From Trichopria drosophilae (Eukaryota; Arthropoda; Insecta; Hymenoptera; Diapriidae), in NCBI GenBank assembly GCA_030407085.1, contig CM059586.1, positions 103,863,501-103,927,500 of the forward strand: a stretch of DNA of 64,000 nt, in the 5' to 3' direction. Position 1 is the first letter of the stretch, and each line of letters opens with the position of its first letter. The notes under the pieces were generated by a model that ran no database searches, was not told the origin of the DNA, and was given only the letters and a program-made list of their open reading frames with translations. The position numbers and the translations under genes were made by a program. Positions 24,968 through 36,943 of this stretch are shown in pieces.

Positions 24968-25473
24968 TACTCGGGGGTTATTAGGGTCGCTGATTACGAA
25001 TCTTATCTCCGATTTTGAAAATTCAATATGGCCGACAAAAATGTAAAAAATTACCTGTTCGAGATGAAACTCGGTACTCGGGGGTTATTAGGGTCGCTGA
25101 TTATGAATCTTATCTCCTATTTTGAAAATTCAAAATGGCGGATTCAATATGGCCGACAAAATGTAAAAAATTACCTGTTCGAGATGAAACTCGGTACTCG
25201 GAGGTTATTAGGGTAGCTGATTACGAATCTTATCTCCGATTTTGTAAATTCAAAATGGCGCGTTCAAGATGGTCGACAAAATTTAAAATATTACATAATC
25301 AAGATGAAAGTGTGTACTCGGGGGTTTTTAGTGTCGCTGATTACGAATCCTAACTCAGATTTTGAAAATTCAAAAATGGCGGAATTTCAGTCGGCCATCT
25401 TGAATCCGCCATTGTGAATTTTCAAAATCTGAATTGATATTTGCAATCAGCGACCCCCAAAAACACCAAACTA

Positions 25474-25964
25474 CAGTGGCCCTCCTCTTATTTTAATTTT
25501 TCGAGTCGAGGAAGATGGTGGCTTCTTCCCTTATTTTACCGCATCCCTTCATCCCTATCACTGGCAATATGAGAGAATAAAAACAGAGAGAGATACAGTA
25601 GTCCTCCCCTTATTTTAACTCCCCGTATTTTAACCACGTCTCTTATTTTAACTTTTTCCCTTCCCCTATTTTAACTTTTTATCGTGCTCTCTCGCTCTCA
25701 CTGCTGGTCGTAAGAAAGAGTGGAGATGTTAAAATAAGGAAAGGGGCCGCCATATTCCTTGTCCCAAATAGTTAAAATAAGGGGAAGATTACTGTATAGT
25801 GGCGTCCTCATTCACCTGTATGCGCAAGCGCAAACAGCAGTCCGCACTCGTTTGAACACTTTCAAATGGCGAATGGCGGGGGAACTTATGAGGGGAAGAA
25901 GTTAACATAAGGGATGAAAAAAAGTTAAAATAAAGGACGCGTTAAAATAATGGGAGGGCCACTG
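25474..25964. mobile_element. pogo-like MITE with nested relative at 25596-25795
   Basis: Outer ends CAGTGGCCCTCCTCTTATTT and GGGAGGGCCACTG with TA flanks. Inner element 25596-25795 has ends CAGTAGTCCTCCCCTTATTT and AAGGGGAAGATTACTG with TA flanks. The outer is a relative of the element at 16456. Confidence 0.75.
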
Positions 25965-26464
25965 TACCTATTTTCATCTCGATTAGGTAATTTTTCACTT
26001 TTGGATCGGCCATCTTGGATCCGCCATTTTGAATTTTCGTAAGATTTTCTCTAAAATGTTCGTCAATAATGAATTTTTTATCTAAAAATGGCAATTTTTA
26101 CACTTTGTTTATTAATTATTAACAAAATAACAATAATTTTACATAATCTGTGCATAAATTTTGATATTTTAACATCCCATGAAAATGTAACAAAAAAAAA
26201 TCAGCGGATAAATGGAATGAAAACTACTTCAAATTCGTAAAAAATTGTTTACAAAAAAGGTGGTTCCAGTTGGAACGATTGTGCCGCAAAGGGTTAATAT
26301 AAATCTTAAGAAATATGTAAATTTAACAATCCTTTTTACAGCATTTTTAAATTATGTTACATTATATAATATCACTAGTGACCGCAGAAGTGCGGAATGG
26401 ACACAACCTGGAAAGACGGGTTGAAATCATTGCATCTCGGAATCCGATCAGTCGGAACCGAAGT

Positions 26465-29400
26465 TTATAAGAGGCGAAAACAAAGAACTATTAGACCTAC
26501 AGACCAACTAAGTTGAATAACTACCGCAGCACTTCTCGTATACGCATCGACAACATGAATCTTCCATCCCATGTTCGCGTGGGTGAAAGAATTGTAATAA
26601 ACAATATCAGGCCACGATGAATTCGGAGTGACTTGAAGATTTCCACCTTCGCCTGAAAATGAAGTAATTTATTTTTAAAAGTAGTTAAAAATTCTAAATT
26701 TGTTAGACGTACCTGGTTCACAAGTATACACTAATGTTCGGTTAAATTTCCTAAAGTTGGGGAAATCATCGTCCAGTCTTCTGTCCCTTTTGTCGTGTTT
26801 GCTCAAACATAACGGACCGACTGCAAAGAATATTTATTTAAACATTTAATCATACTTTTATTAGCGTAGTTTTACCTGTCGTCGACTTGGGTCTTCCTTT
26901 GCGTACGTATTCGATGCCAGCGAGAACTCGAACTTTGCTTTGTGCTGCATCGGTGAGTCTGTCATACCCACCGTGGGGTTCGTCTGTTATTATGAATGGA
27001 TGGTAAAGATTCGAACTGCGAGGATCATTGCCACCGTGAATTATGAAGTTATACGTAAGACCTCGACGTAAGTATATTTCTGGAGCTAAGTTACCATTTA
27101 TGTACCATGCAAGACCCATCGTTGTGAGACCTAAGGATTTGTATATTTTTATTTATGATTTACTTAATTTGTTGAAATTAAAATGTGAAACTAAACATTT
27201 CGTAAATTTAACCCTTTTCGAAATGACCATAATTTTGTCATGTTTTTCAAGTCAATATTTAAAAATATAATATTTTCAGCCATTTTGAATTACATATCAT
27301 ATTCTATTGCTATTTTCTAGCATAATCGGTATGACACTGATATAAATATAACAAAACTATTTAAAAAGTAGGCTTCAGGGACTAAAAACATACAAAAAAA
27401 AAATGAAAAAACATTAAAAATGCGTGTAAAAACCGCCATATTGGATCGGCCATTTTTAATTTCGATATTCTGCTCCGCTTATATTTTAGTTCTGGTGATT
27501 ATTCCATACGATCTGGACACTTGTGCCGATCCAACAACGGGAACATTATTATCCAGTACGTTTAACAAATAAACAAATTTTAAAAATCATGTTTTTTTTT
27601 TGTAAATTAGCCGCCATTTTGGAAAAATCAAATGTCATAGAACAAAATTAATAGCAGAATTGAAAAGTACGGACAAAAATACGTCAGAAAATATGGTTTT
27701 TAAATTTGTTTGCTTATCATTACACAGAATTTTAAACATCATGTTTTTTTTTGTAAATTATCCGCCATTTTGGAAAAATCAAATGTCGTAGAACAAAATT
27801 AATGGCAGAATTGAAAAGTACGGACAAAAATACGTCAGAAAATATGGTTTTGACATTTTTTTGCTTATCATTACACAGAATAAGCGTCAGACGTATTTTT
27901 GTCCGTACTTTTCAATTCTGCTATTAATTTTGTTCTACGACATTTGATTTTTCCAAAATGGCGGATAATTTACAAAAAAAACATGATTTTTAAAATTCTG
28001 TGTAATGATAAGCAAAAAAATTTCAACACCATATTTTCTGACGTATTTTTGTCCGTACTTTTCAATTCTGCTAATGATAAACAAAAAAATTTCAAAACCA
28101 TATTTTCTGACGTATTTTTGTCCGTACTTTTCAATTCTGCTAATGATAAATAAAAAAATTTCAAAACCATATTTTCTGACGTATTTTTGTCCGTACTTTT
28201 CAATTGTGCTATTAATTTGTTCTATGAAATTTGATTTTTCCAAAATGGCGGCTAATTTACAAAAAAAAAACGTCATTTTTTACATTTTTTTTATTTGTTA
28301 AACGTACTGAATAATAATGTTCCCGTTGTTGGATCGGCACAAGTGTCCAGATCGTGTGGAATAATCACCATAACTAAAATTTAAGCGGAGCAGAATATCG
28401 AAATTAAAAATGGCTGATCCAATATGGCGGTTTTTACGCGCATTTTTAATGTTTTTTCATTTTTGTTGTATGTTTTTAGTCCCTGAAGCGTACTTTTTTA
28501 ATAGTTTTGTTATATTTATCTCAGTCTGATACCGATTATGCTAGGAAATAGCAATACAAGATGATATGTAATTCAAAATGGCTGAAAATATTATATTTTC
28601 ATTATAATATAGATTTATCATGTATATCTCAGTATGATATCGATGATGCAAGAAAATATCAATACAAGATGATATGGAATTAAAAATAGTGGAAAATATT
28701 CCATTTTCTTTCATAATCGATATCAAACTGAGATAAATATAATAAATCTATTAAAGAAGTAGATGTTATGGACTAAAAACATAAAATAAAAGAAAAAAAT
28801 GTGTGTAAAGTCACCATATTGGATCGGCCATTTTGAATTTTGACAACCTGCGTCGCTTAAATTTTAGTTGTGGTTATTATTCCACAGGATCCAAAAGCTT
28901 GTACCGATCCGACAGCGGGAACATTATTAGCAAGGACGTTAAACAAATAAAAAAAAAAATAAAAAATCACGTTTTTTTGTAAATTAGCCGACATTTTGAA
29001 AGAATCAAACGTCATACAGTAGTGCTCCCCTTAAGTCATACAGTCGGGACAAGCAAGATGGCGGCATCTCCACTTAACCCTTTTCGTCCCAAAAGTCCGG
29101 AATTTGGACACAACTTTCAACGATGTAACTTTTGTTCCAAACACAGAGAAAAAAGTTATAATCATTTTTTCGAAAAAAATACTGATTTTTTCGACGTTTT
29201 TTCCCATTAATTGTGTTTTTTGACATTGAAAAGGGCAGTGCTGATCATTGCAAAACGTACTAATCGCGTCTTTTTGCTCAGACCATTCTTCTCCCGTCGG
29301 ATTTTTTTCAAAAAAACAAAATGGCAGCTTCAAGATAGCGTCTCCAAGTTGTAATTTTACATTTTCTCCCACAAATATTGATTATTTGACCGCGTAACGG

Positions 29401-32400
29401 TTCAAATCACGGAGAACTGGGATGAAAAAGTAGTTATTATCATTTGTGAATACTTAGTCCTATCATGATTCACTCATAACCTCAAATTAGTCGTGTACAA
29501 TGGGTTGCTATATTTTGTCTGATTTTCACTCAATTTGTAGGTCGCAGGTCAATCCACATCTTATAGTGCAACATAACTTACAATATCTGCTATATTGATT
29601 TACAAAATACAAAACAAAACACAAAAATAAAAAACAAATGTTTCCTCATTGCCTCCACGTGTTTTGAATGCAAAAAAAATGAAAGTAATAAAATTAAAAT
29701 AAAAAAAATGAAGAAAAGTACTTTAAAACTAAAAAAAAGTCGAACTGTACTAAATTTTTAGGTTATAACCCGATAATTAATAGGTCATAAGGGTATATGG
29801 TCATTTTTAATTTCACACATAAGTAATGTTACGGAAACGTCGAAAATTGTGTGAAAATTAGACAAATAATCGGTATAAACCCATTGTGTCTAATTAATTT
29901 GAGGTTATGAGGTTATGAAGAAATCATGATGAGACTAGGTATTCACAAATGATAATAATTACTTTTTCATTGCAATTCTCCATGATTTGAGCCGTTACAC
30001 GTTCAAATTATCGATATTTGTGCGAGAAAATTCAAACTTACAACTTCCAGACACCATCTTGAAACCGCCATTTTGTTTTTTGAAAAAAATCCGACGGGAG
30101 AAGAATGGTCTGAGCAAAAAGTCGCGATTAGTATATTTTGCAACGATCAGCACTGCCCTTTTCAATGTCAAAAAACGCAATTATTGGGAAAAAATGTGGA
30201 AAAAACCAGTATTTTTTTCGAAAAAATGATCATAACTTCTTTTTCTGTAATTTCCGGCTGTTTCTGACCACGGCATTTGAAAGAGGAGGTCCAAATCTAT
30301 CGATTTTGTCTTATTTCAATTTTTGTTAACGCTGTTTGGAACAAAAGTTACATCGTTGAGAGTTGTGTCCAAATTCTGGACCTTTGGGACGAAAAGGGTT
30401 AAGTCATATTTCATAACATTCAATTTCAATGGTTTTTCAATGTAATTTTCTGGCACTTTTGGTACATTTGTTAGTTACATATTTATACAAAACGTTACGC
30501 GAGCTACCGTTAAACAAAACGCGTGATCAGCATCCGGAATTATAACCTATAAAATTATGACTTAGGGGGAGCAAAAGATATGACTTACCGGGAGCATATG
30601 ACTTAAGGGAAGATGACTTAAGAGAAGGACTACTGTAGAACAAAACTAATAGCAGATTTGAAAAGTACGGACAAAAGTACGTCTGAAAATATGGTTTTCC
30701 AATTTGTTTGCTTATCATTACACAGATAAATATTCACTTGAAAATCACAAAATAATTGTGGCCTTGGCATGAAAAGGGTTAAATTAAAAAGAAATCAATA
30801 TGGCGATCTAAGATGGCGGACGAAAAAAAGTTATGACGACTGTAGTGAAATTCAATTTTGAAAAATCTAAAGATTTTAATAATTTCTTAACCTAATTAAA
30901 CTTACCAGTTATGGCTTGGTAACCTCTTTTGCCACCGGATGGACCAATTGTTGCATGGAATGTTCGAATATTCCGATCAAATATCTCTGCCTTCTCCCAA
31001 GGTTCTCTGAAATATTTATAATTAAACTTACATCCTAAATACCAACTATTAATAACATCAATTAAACAAACCTGAGTGTATCATCGTACTCAGTAAAGTC
31101 GACGCAGGAATTGTCTGGTTCTTTTCTACCCAACTCAAATTTCCAGTCGCCTTTCGGATAAAGGTCATGGAAATTTGGTTCGTTATTTTCATCCAGTCTT
31201 CCAAGGGCCCAAACTATGTATACCGATCTATCGGTCGGATATTCTTGATCTCCGGGATCCGCTGAACATTAAACCAACATTAACATTTAATGTTTACCAT
31301 AGAAGTAATAATCGTACTTACAAGAGATTAAAGTTCTTCTGTAATTAACGATACTAATTCCATTTTCTCGGAATGCGGTATAAATTTGATTGCTGTCGAG
31401 TCCACCGACCATTTCGTCTTTGCAGACTCCTTTGTATCGTCCTTGTACCTTTGTGCACTTGAAACGTTACGAAAAATATGTTAGTTTGATACAATCGGTT
31501 GATATCTATAATGAAATTTAAATTATGGCGTTACTGGAGCTTTTGCCGTGATGTTATAGTCGATTGCGTAGCCTCTAGCACCAAGCATGTATGCGATGGT
31601 AACATCGGCTCCTTCCATTTGACTTCTTTCGTCAGAACCAGAAAGACCGAAAGCCATATATTCTTTTTCATCTGAAATAATATTTCGTAGAATTTTGGAG
31701 CAGATTTAATGAAATTTAAAGGGTTTATTCCGAAACTGACCGACTTGACCTGCCAGTTGAATCGTGATTTGTGGTCCAAAGATCTCCCAGGCTACTTGTA
31801 GCCGTCTGTGAAGTTGGACACAATTTGGTAATGGCTTGTCACGTTTAATTGTCTTTACAAGAGATGGAGGAACATTCAAACCAGCTGGAATAATGACTGA
31901 ACCGAAATTTGTTTTGTTTTTGACGTCATAAATACTCAACCAATCAATCTTGAAAACTGTCATGTCTCCTGGCAGTTGAATAATAACATCAGTTGATTTA
32001 TATTCTCGAAGAGGATCCAAACTGCAGAAAATATCATTCTTTTTTACTGCCATAAAAGATCATCGTATATTTTTGTAAAAGTAACTTACTATCCATATTC
32101 GTCAGGAACTTTAGTTCCTTTATTCGAAGGTTGGGGACCTGGTCCTACCCAGAAAAATGTATCGTTACCCAGCCCATCGTAAGTAAGTTGTGGAATGCTG
32201 ATGGTCTTTGAATCAATGATAACGATAGCTTCAGATGAAACATTATGAGCTCGTTTAGAAAGCTGCGTAATTTTCTGTGGGGTTGGTGGATCAAATTCTT
32301 CAGGAATATAAACATCGCCGAAAGTATTCTACAAACATAATCAATAATAAGAAACGTAAACACATATTGTCTCGGTTATTTGTTCTTCAACATTACCTGA

Positions 32401-35400
32401 CTAGACAAATCGTAAACCGCAAACCATTTCACGTCTGTAACTTTCTTGCCGTCAGGTAGAGTTAATGTAAAATCTTTGTTGAAATAACGACCGAGGATAT
32501 TTGTTCTGAAGAAAGAAATTGTCAATTTTCATTCGACAGTTGTTATAGAATGGATTTAATTAGAGCATGCGACTTACTTTCCCCATTCATCAGGTACAAT
32601 AAAACCTTTAGGGCCAGGACGATTCGTGGCACCGGCCCAAAAGAAAGTATCTGCTCCATTCCCATCATAGTTGAAAGTTGTCAAAAGCAGGGTATATTCG
32701 TCAACTGCATATACGTCACCTGACACTTGATGATGATACGAATTGAGTTTTCCAAGATATTTGCCCCTGTATTCTTCATCATCTTCTTGTGCGTTCACTA
32801 AAATTGAATTCATTCAATTCTATTAAAAAAGTTATAAATCGATTTAATGATTTTTATTCATATTTGAAGTGATATTAATGATTAAAACAACTATTTAAAA
32901 CGAACAAAAGTCTTATATCTTGACTTCTCAAAAATATATGTCACTTAGAATTCAAATAATGTTAAACCCATTTACGTCCAATAAAAAATTAGATCTCGTT
33001 TGAATTTGAGGGCATAATCTTCCCAGAGAGCAAAATAAAAAAGGAGTTCAGAATGAATTCGAAATGTGCTCTGAAAGAAGTCACTTTGTGAGGGTTTTCT
33101 GAACATGAGTTCATAAAGATCTCATGTCCAGAATGATTTCGAAATGTGCTCTAAAAGAAGTCAGATGTCCCACTTTCTGAGCGCTTTCTGAACATGTCAT
33201 TATGAGATCTTTATGAACTCATGTTCAGAAAACCCTCAGAAAGTGGGACATCTGACTTCTTTTAGAGCACATTTCGAAATCATTCTGGACTCTTTTTTAT
33301 TTTGCTCTCTGGGAAGATTATGCCCACAAATACAAACATGAGTTCATAAAGATCTCATAATGACATGTTCAAAAAACCCTCAGAAAGTGGAACATCTGAC
33401 TTCTTTTAGAGCACATTTCGAAATTATTCTGAACTCTTTTCTATTTTGCTGTAAGGGTTTTTAATTTGCTTTTTGAATACCCTGATAGCAAAATCAAAGA
33501 GTTCAGAATGATATCGAAATTTGCTCTGAAAGAAGTCACTTTGTGAGGGTTTTCTGAACATGAGTTCATAAAGATCTAACAATGACATGTTCAGAAAACC
33601 CTCACAAAATGACTTCTTTTAGAGCACATTTCGAATTTATTCTGAACTCTTTTTTATTTTGCTCTCTGGGAAGATTATGCCCACAAATGCAAACATAAGT
33701 TCATAAAGATCTCATAATGACATGTTCAAAAAACCCTCAGAAAGTGGGACATCTGACTTCTTTTAGAGCACATTTCGAAATCATTCTGAACTCTTTTCTA
33801 TTTTGTTGTATGGTTTTTTAATTTGTATTTTGAATAGCCTGACAGCAAAATCAAAGAGTTCAGAATGATATCGAAATTTGCTCTGAAAGAAGTCACTTTG
33901 TGAGGGTTTTCTGAACATGAGTTCATAAAGATCTAACAATGACATGTTCAGAAAACCCTCACAAAGTGACTTCTTTTAGAGCACATTTCGAATTTATTGT
34001 GGACTCTTTTTTATTTTGCTCTCTGGGAAGATTATGCCCACAAATGCAAACATGAGTTCATAAAGATCTCATAATGACATGTTCAAAAAACCCTCAGAAA
34101 GTGGGACATCTGACTTCTTTTAGACCACGTTTCGAAATCATTGTGAACTCTTTTCTATTTTGCTGTCTGGGTAAGCTCATTCCAAAGTTATCTCCAAAAA
34201 GACCTCCTGAAGAGGTCTTAATTACGACAATCTAAAAAACGAACGCATAGTGAAGTGTTACTGATAACGTCTTAAAATATTAATCTCGACGAGGTCTTGT
34301 TGGGGTTTTAAATCTATCTCGTTTCTCTTTTGGTAAAGGGATTCCTAGAGTTGAGATTTGTGGTTCCTCCAGAGACAGTAGGTGGCAGTTGAATCCAAAA
34401 ATGAAATCGCACGATATTTACTTCATATGGAAACCGACGAGTGATAGGTTATAATTAAAAAAATAAGTGTTTTTTCGATATTTAGCAAGTGATATCACAA
34501 TTTTGTATTATTGTACGATCTCCATTCTATTGAATGTAATCCCTGTCTAATATATAACTATATAAACAATAAAAAGAAATCATGTAAAAATTATATAATT
34601 TATAATTAAGGTTCAAAAATAGAATTTATAATTCTCAGAAATTTGCTTTTCATTTCTATTATTTATTTTATATTGAGTATCGAAGCTCTCAAGGAAGAGC
34701 TCTTTTCTGAGACCTCATATTTTAGAGGTCCTTTAGAGGTCTTAAAATCGACGCATAAGTCTTAAAGATAAGTTTAAGAGCTCTTTCTGATAAGTATTGA
34801 AGAGATCGTACAATTTTAAAGACTTTTTAAAGAGCCCTTAAGGATGTCTTTTTGCTATTTGGGAGGCAACAAAATCCAAAAATAAAATGTAGTCTTAAAT
34901 TTACAATAAAGAACCATTGACTTTTTGAGGTCAATCCTAAAACTTTTCAAACTAACTAAAATTTTAGAAGTACATACAATTATTCTGGCTTTGATTAGAA
35001 GTCGTCTTTAATATTTTTTAAATAACAGATACGTTCAGATGAAAATACTACATATTTTATAAGTTATTTAAATAAAATATGAAGTATTAAAACATAAACA
35101 AAGAACCTAAAATGAAAATGACGAATTCGGAACTGGACAAAAATGGGATAATAAAGGTCATTGAATATATCCAATTTTTTTCGTTTGTTGCATTATTTTA
35201 TGTAAACCCTTAGACTAATCTTGGGTAGAAATATAAAGTGCTGTCCTCCCCCTTACTGTGTTCCTATAATTGCAGTCCACCTATAATTGTCGTAGACTAT
35301 TGGATTTAAATGGATTAAAAGTTTTAATTCATTCCTATTCGTACTGTGAATCTGTTAAAATGTGTTAACATAAATTCTATTCTTAAGCAATTGAATAATT

Positions 35401-36943
35401 TTTATCTAACCTGAGGACCATACTGGTAAAAATGAGAGCCTTGCATGCAATATATAACTGTAAAAACGGTAAAAAGGAACTCGGGTAAAAATTATAAAAA
35501 TTAATAATTAAGGTACAAAAATAGAATCTATAATTTTTAGAAATTTGATTTTCATTTATATTATTTATATGTCAAAGTTCTCAAATAAGACCACTTTTCT
35601 GAGACCTCATATTTGAGAGATTTTTTAGAGCTCTTAAACTGGACGCATAAGTCTTCTTAAAGACCACTTTAAGAGTTCTTTCTGATAAATATTTAAAACA
35701 TTGTACAATTTTAAAGACTTCTTAAAAAGCTTTTCAAGATGTATTTTGGCTGTATGTCAAAGTTCTCAAATAAGACCACTTTTATGAGACCTCATATTTG
35801 AGAGATTTTTTAGAGCTCTTAAACTTGACGCATAATTCTTCTTAAAGACCACTTTAAGATCTCTTTCTGATAAATATTTAAAACATTGTACAATTTTAAA
35901 GACTTCTTAAAGAGCTTTTCAAGATGTATTTTGGCTGTATGTCAAAGTTCTCAAATAAGACCACTTTTATGAGACCTCATATTTGAGAGATTTTTTAGAG
36001 CTCTTAAACTTGACGCATAATTCTTCTTAAAGACCACTTTAAGAGCTCTTTCTGATAAATATTTAAAACATTGTACAATTTTAAAGACTTCTTAAAGAGC
36101 TTTTCAAGATGTATTTTGGCTGTTTGGGTTAAGAATGACTGTAAGAGTTCCAAAGGAGTTTGAAAAGCGTTAAATCTGTTTCAAGAAGCGTGCCAAAAGA
36201 GTTAACAAACAGTGAATTTGGATAAAAACGCTTAACTAATTCTTCGATTTTTACCAGGGAATATAAAGAGTTTGTTAACGATACCATAAGCTTGAATTTG
36301 GACATTTTGAACCTTCGTGTAACGCTTCAGTTTTTTCAGGGTACCCAGCAAACCGAAAAGATTTTATAATTAATAATTTTATTTTAATGGAATCCCTGCA
36401 ATACAAATGAGTATTGTTTTGGATGTGAGGTAATAAAAATAAAAAAATTGAAAAAAATGTGTTCATGTTATGAAATATCCACGCAATCGATAATAACAAA
36501 AAAATTAAATATTCAAAATTGCATCAACATTAAAAAAACATCCCATTTTTAATTTACGTTAATATTTATGCGAAATTGATTATTGAACAATCTATCAATA
36601 GTTTAAGTATGGAAATTAGGTACTAAAAAATGTACACAGATGTATCTGGTCATTGCTCTTCCCTAAACTTCACTCCACGAAATTATTCACAGCCGTAAAT
36701 TTTTGATTCCACGAATATTTCACAAGCTAGCACCACGTCAGAGACTAGGTCACTAACTTACGCTCTCAAGGAACGATAAAAATTTGATAAAAATCACAAA
36801 AACACTGCAAAAGCAACCGAAAAAATGGTCAGCACTTAATTCCAACAAAATGAACACTCACCCGAACAGCAGATCGCGAGTTCGTAAATGATGAAAATTA
36901 TCCGAAAGTAGAAAAACGAGGAATTTTTCAGGACAGCTGCCAT
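26465..36943 (-). CDS. Skeletor: Skeletor-like protein: two DM13 domains plus DOMON
   Basis: Twelve coding exons in phase: 36943-36862, 32797-32578, 32505-32397, 32328-32090, 32021-31741, 31671-31535, 31457-31322, 31261-31072, 31006-30906, 27130-26876, 26820-26713 and 26652-26465 (stop), 681 aa. Residues 1-27 are a signal peptide (MAAVLKNSSFFYFRIIFIIY start). DM13 domains span about 35-135 (YDGNGADTFFWAG) and 140-240 (YDGLGNDTFFWVG). A DOMON domain spans about 255-400 (QITIQLAG, EYMAFGLSGSDERSQMEGAD). The C-terminal cupredoxin-like part includes YHPFIITDEPHGGYDRLTDA and NMGWKIHVVDAY. The last 18 residues are hydrophobic, compatible with a GPI signal. Skeletor is known as a fly spindle-matrix protein; its paralogue Knickkopf, which protects cuticular chitin, has the same architecture, so the alternative is Knickkopf. 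An extracellular membrane-anchored role fits the signal peptide and tail better. Confidence 0.85.
27265..28600. repeat. 1.3-kb palindrome in Skeletor intron 9
   Basis: The left arm (27265-27885) and right arm (27890-28600) are inverted copies around about 27890. Shared landmarks: GTATGACACTGATATAAAT and its inverse near 28510, GATCTGGACACTTGTGCC near 27511 and its inverse near 28345, CCGCCATTTTGGAAAAATC near 27608 and its inverse near 28235. Within the arms a 64-70-bp subunit (ACGTATTTTTGTCCGTAC) repeats three to four times. A further direct copy of an arm follows at 28600-29015. Confidence 0.75.
29017..30635. mobile_element. pogo-like element nested in the TTAA element
   Basis: Ends CAGTAGTGCTCCCCTTAAG and CTTAAGAGAAGGACTACTG with TA at 29015-29016 and 30636-30637. 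The flanks rejoin as GTCATAGAACAAAA, which is the sequence of the sister copy at 27638, so the empty site is known exactly. Confidence 0.85.
29078..30398. mobile_element. innermost TTAA element, itself a foldback
   Basis: Ends CCCTTTTCGTCCCAAAAGTC and CCTTTGGGACGAAAAGGG, TTAA flanks (29074-29077, 30399-30402). The two halves are inverted copies of each other (for example GAAAAGGGCAGTGCTGATC near 29228 and its inverse near 30150), centred near 29720. Open frames on both strands here are repeat by-products. Confidence 0.8.
33022..34171. mobile_element. foldback element with 357-bp internal period, Skeletor intron 1
   Basis: Ends CCCAGAGAGCAAAATA and TATTTTGCTGTCTGGG are inverted. Inside, GGGAAGATTATGCCCACAAA recurs at 33311, 33668 and 34025, an exact 357-bp period. 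Each period holds inverted segments built on GAACATGAGTTCATAAAGAT and AGTCACTTTGTGAGGGTTTT. No coding frame. Confidence 0.75.
34172..36127. repeat. two related repeats, one with a 3x185-bp tandem array
   Basis: 35571-36125 consists of three 185-bp copies, starting with GTCAAAGTTCTCAAATAAG at 35571, 35756 and 35941. A diverged single copy lies at about 34680-34860, preceded by the same AT-rich leader (TATAATTAAGGTTCAAAAAT near 34600 and its relative near 35505). Both blocks end in TTTTGCTATTTGGG or TTGGCTGTTTGGG, like the end of the element at 33022-34171, so all three probably belong to one family. Confidence 0.7.

Larger units (their letters stand above)
23280..25400. repeat. satellite of about 120 bp, AAAATGGCGGATTCAATATG units
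   Basis: Each unit reads roughly GATTACGAATCTTATCTC, GATTTTGAAAATTC, AAAATGGCGGATTCAATATG, GCCGACAAAAATGT, TTACCTGTTCGAGATGAAAC and CTCGGGGGTTATTAGGGTC. About fifteen copies are visible, some lacking the GGTACT segment. Small open frames across the array are the satellite read as protein. Confidence 0.9.
23249..26293. mobile_element. piggyBac-like TTAA element filled with satellite
   Basis: TTAA flanks the ends (23245-23248, 26294-26297). Terminal inverted repeats are CCCTTTGCGGCA and TGCCGCAAAGGG. The 3,045-bp interior is almost entirely a tandem repeat plus nested pogo-like MITEs, with no transposase. CCC-starting ends and TTAA duplications are hallmarks of piggyBac-type elements. It lies between the 3' ends of FEM1 and Skeletor. 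Confidence 0.75.
27212..30778. mobile_element. TTAA-flanked element in Skeletor intron 9, outer shell of a three-level nest
   Basis: TTAA flanks both sides (27208-27211, 30779-30782). Ends are CCCTTTTCGAAATGACC on the left and CCCTTTTCATGCCAAGGCC read inwards on the right; both continue into TTTTTCAAGT-like sequence. The interior is built of alternating inverted copies of a roughly 600-bp unit. A pogo-like element (29017-30635) is inserted in it and itself hosts another TTAA element (29078-30398). Confidence 0.65.

Noticed and set aside
23280..25400. Possible CRISPR-like array
   Set aside because: Unit length near 120 bp with no unique spacers, in a eukaryotic genome and inside a TTAA element: a satellite.
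27899..28301. Overlapping open frames on both strands with repeated peptide blocks
   Set aside because: They mirror each other because they lie in a palindrome with 64-70-bp subrepeats.
28979..30329. Several 60-113-codon frames on both strands
   Set aside because: They fall in the two inverted halves of the innermost TTAA element and encode the same translated repeat.
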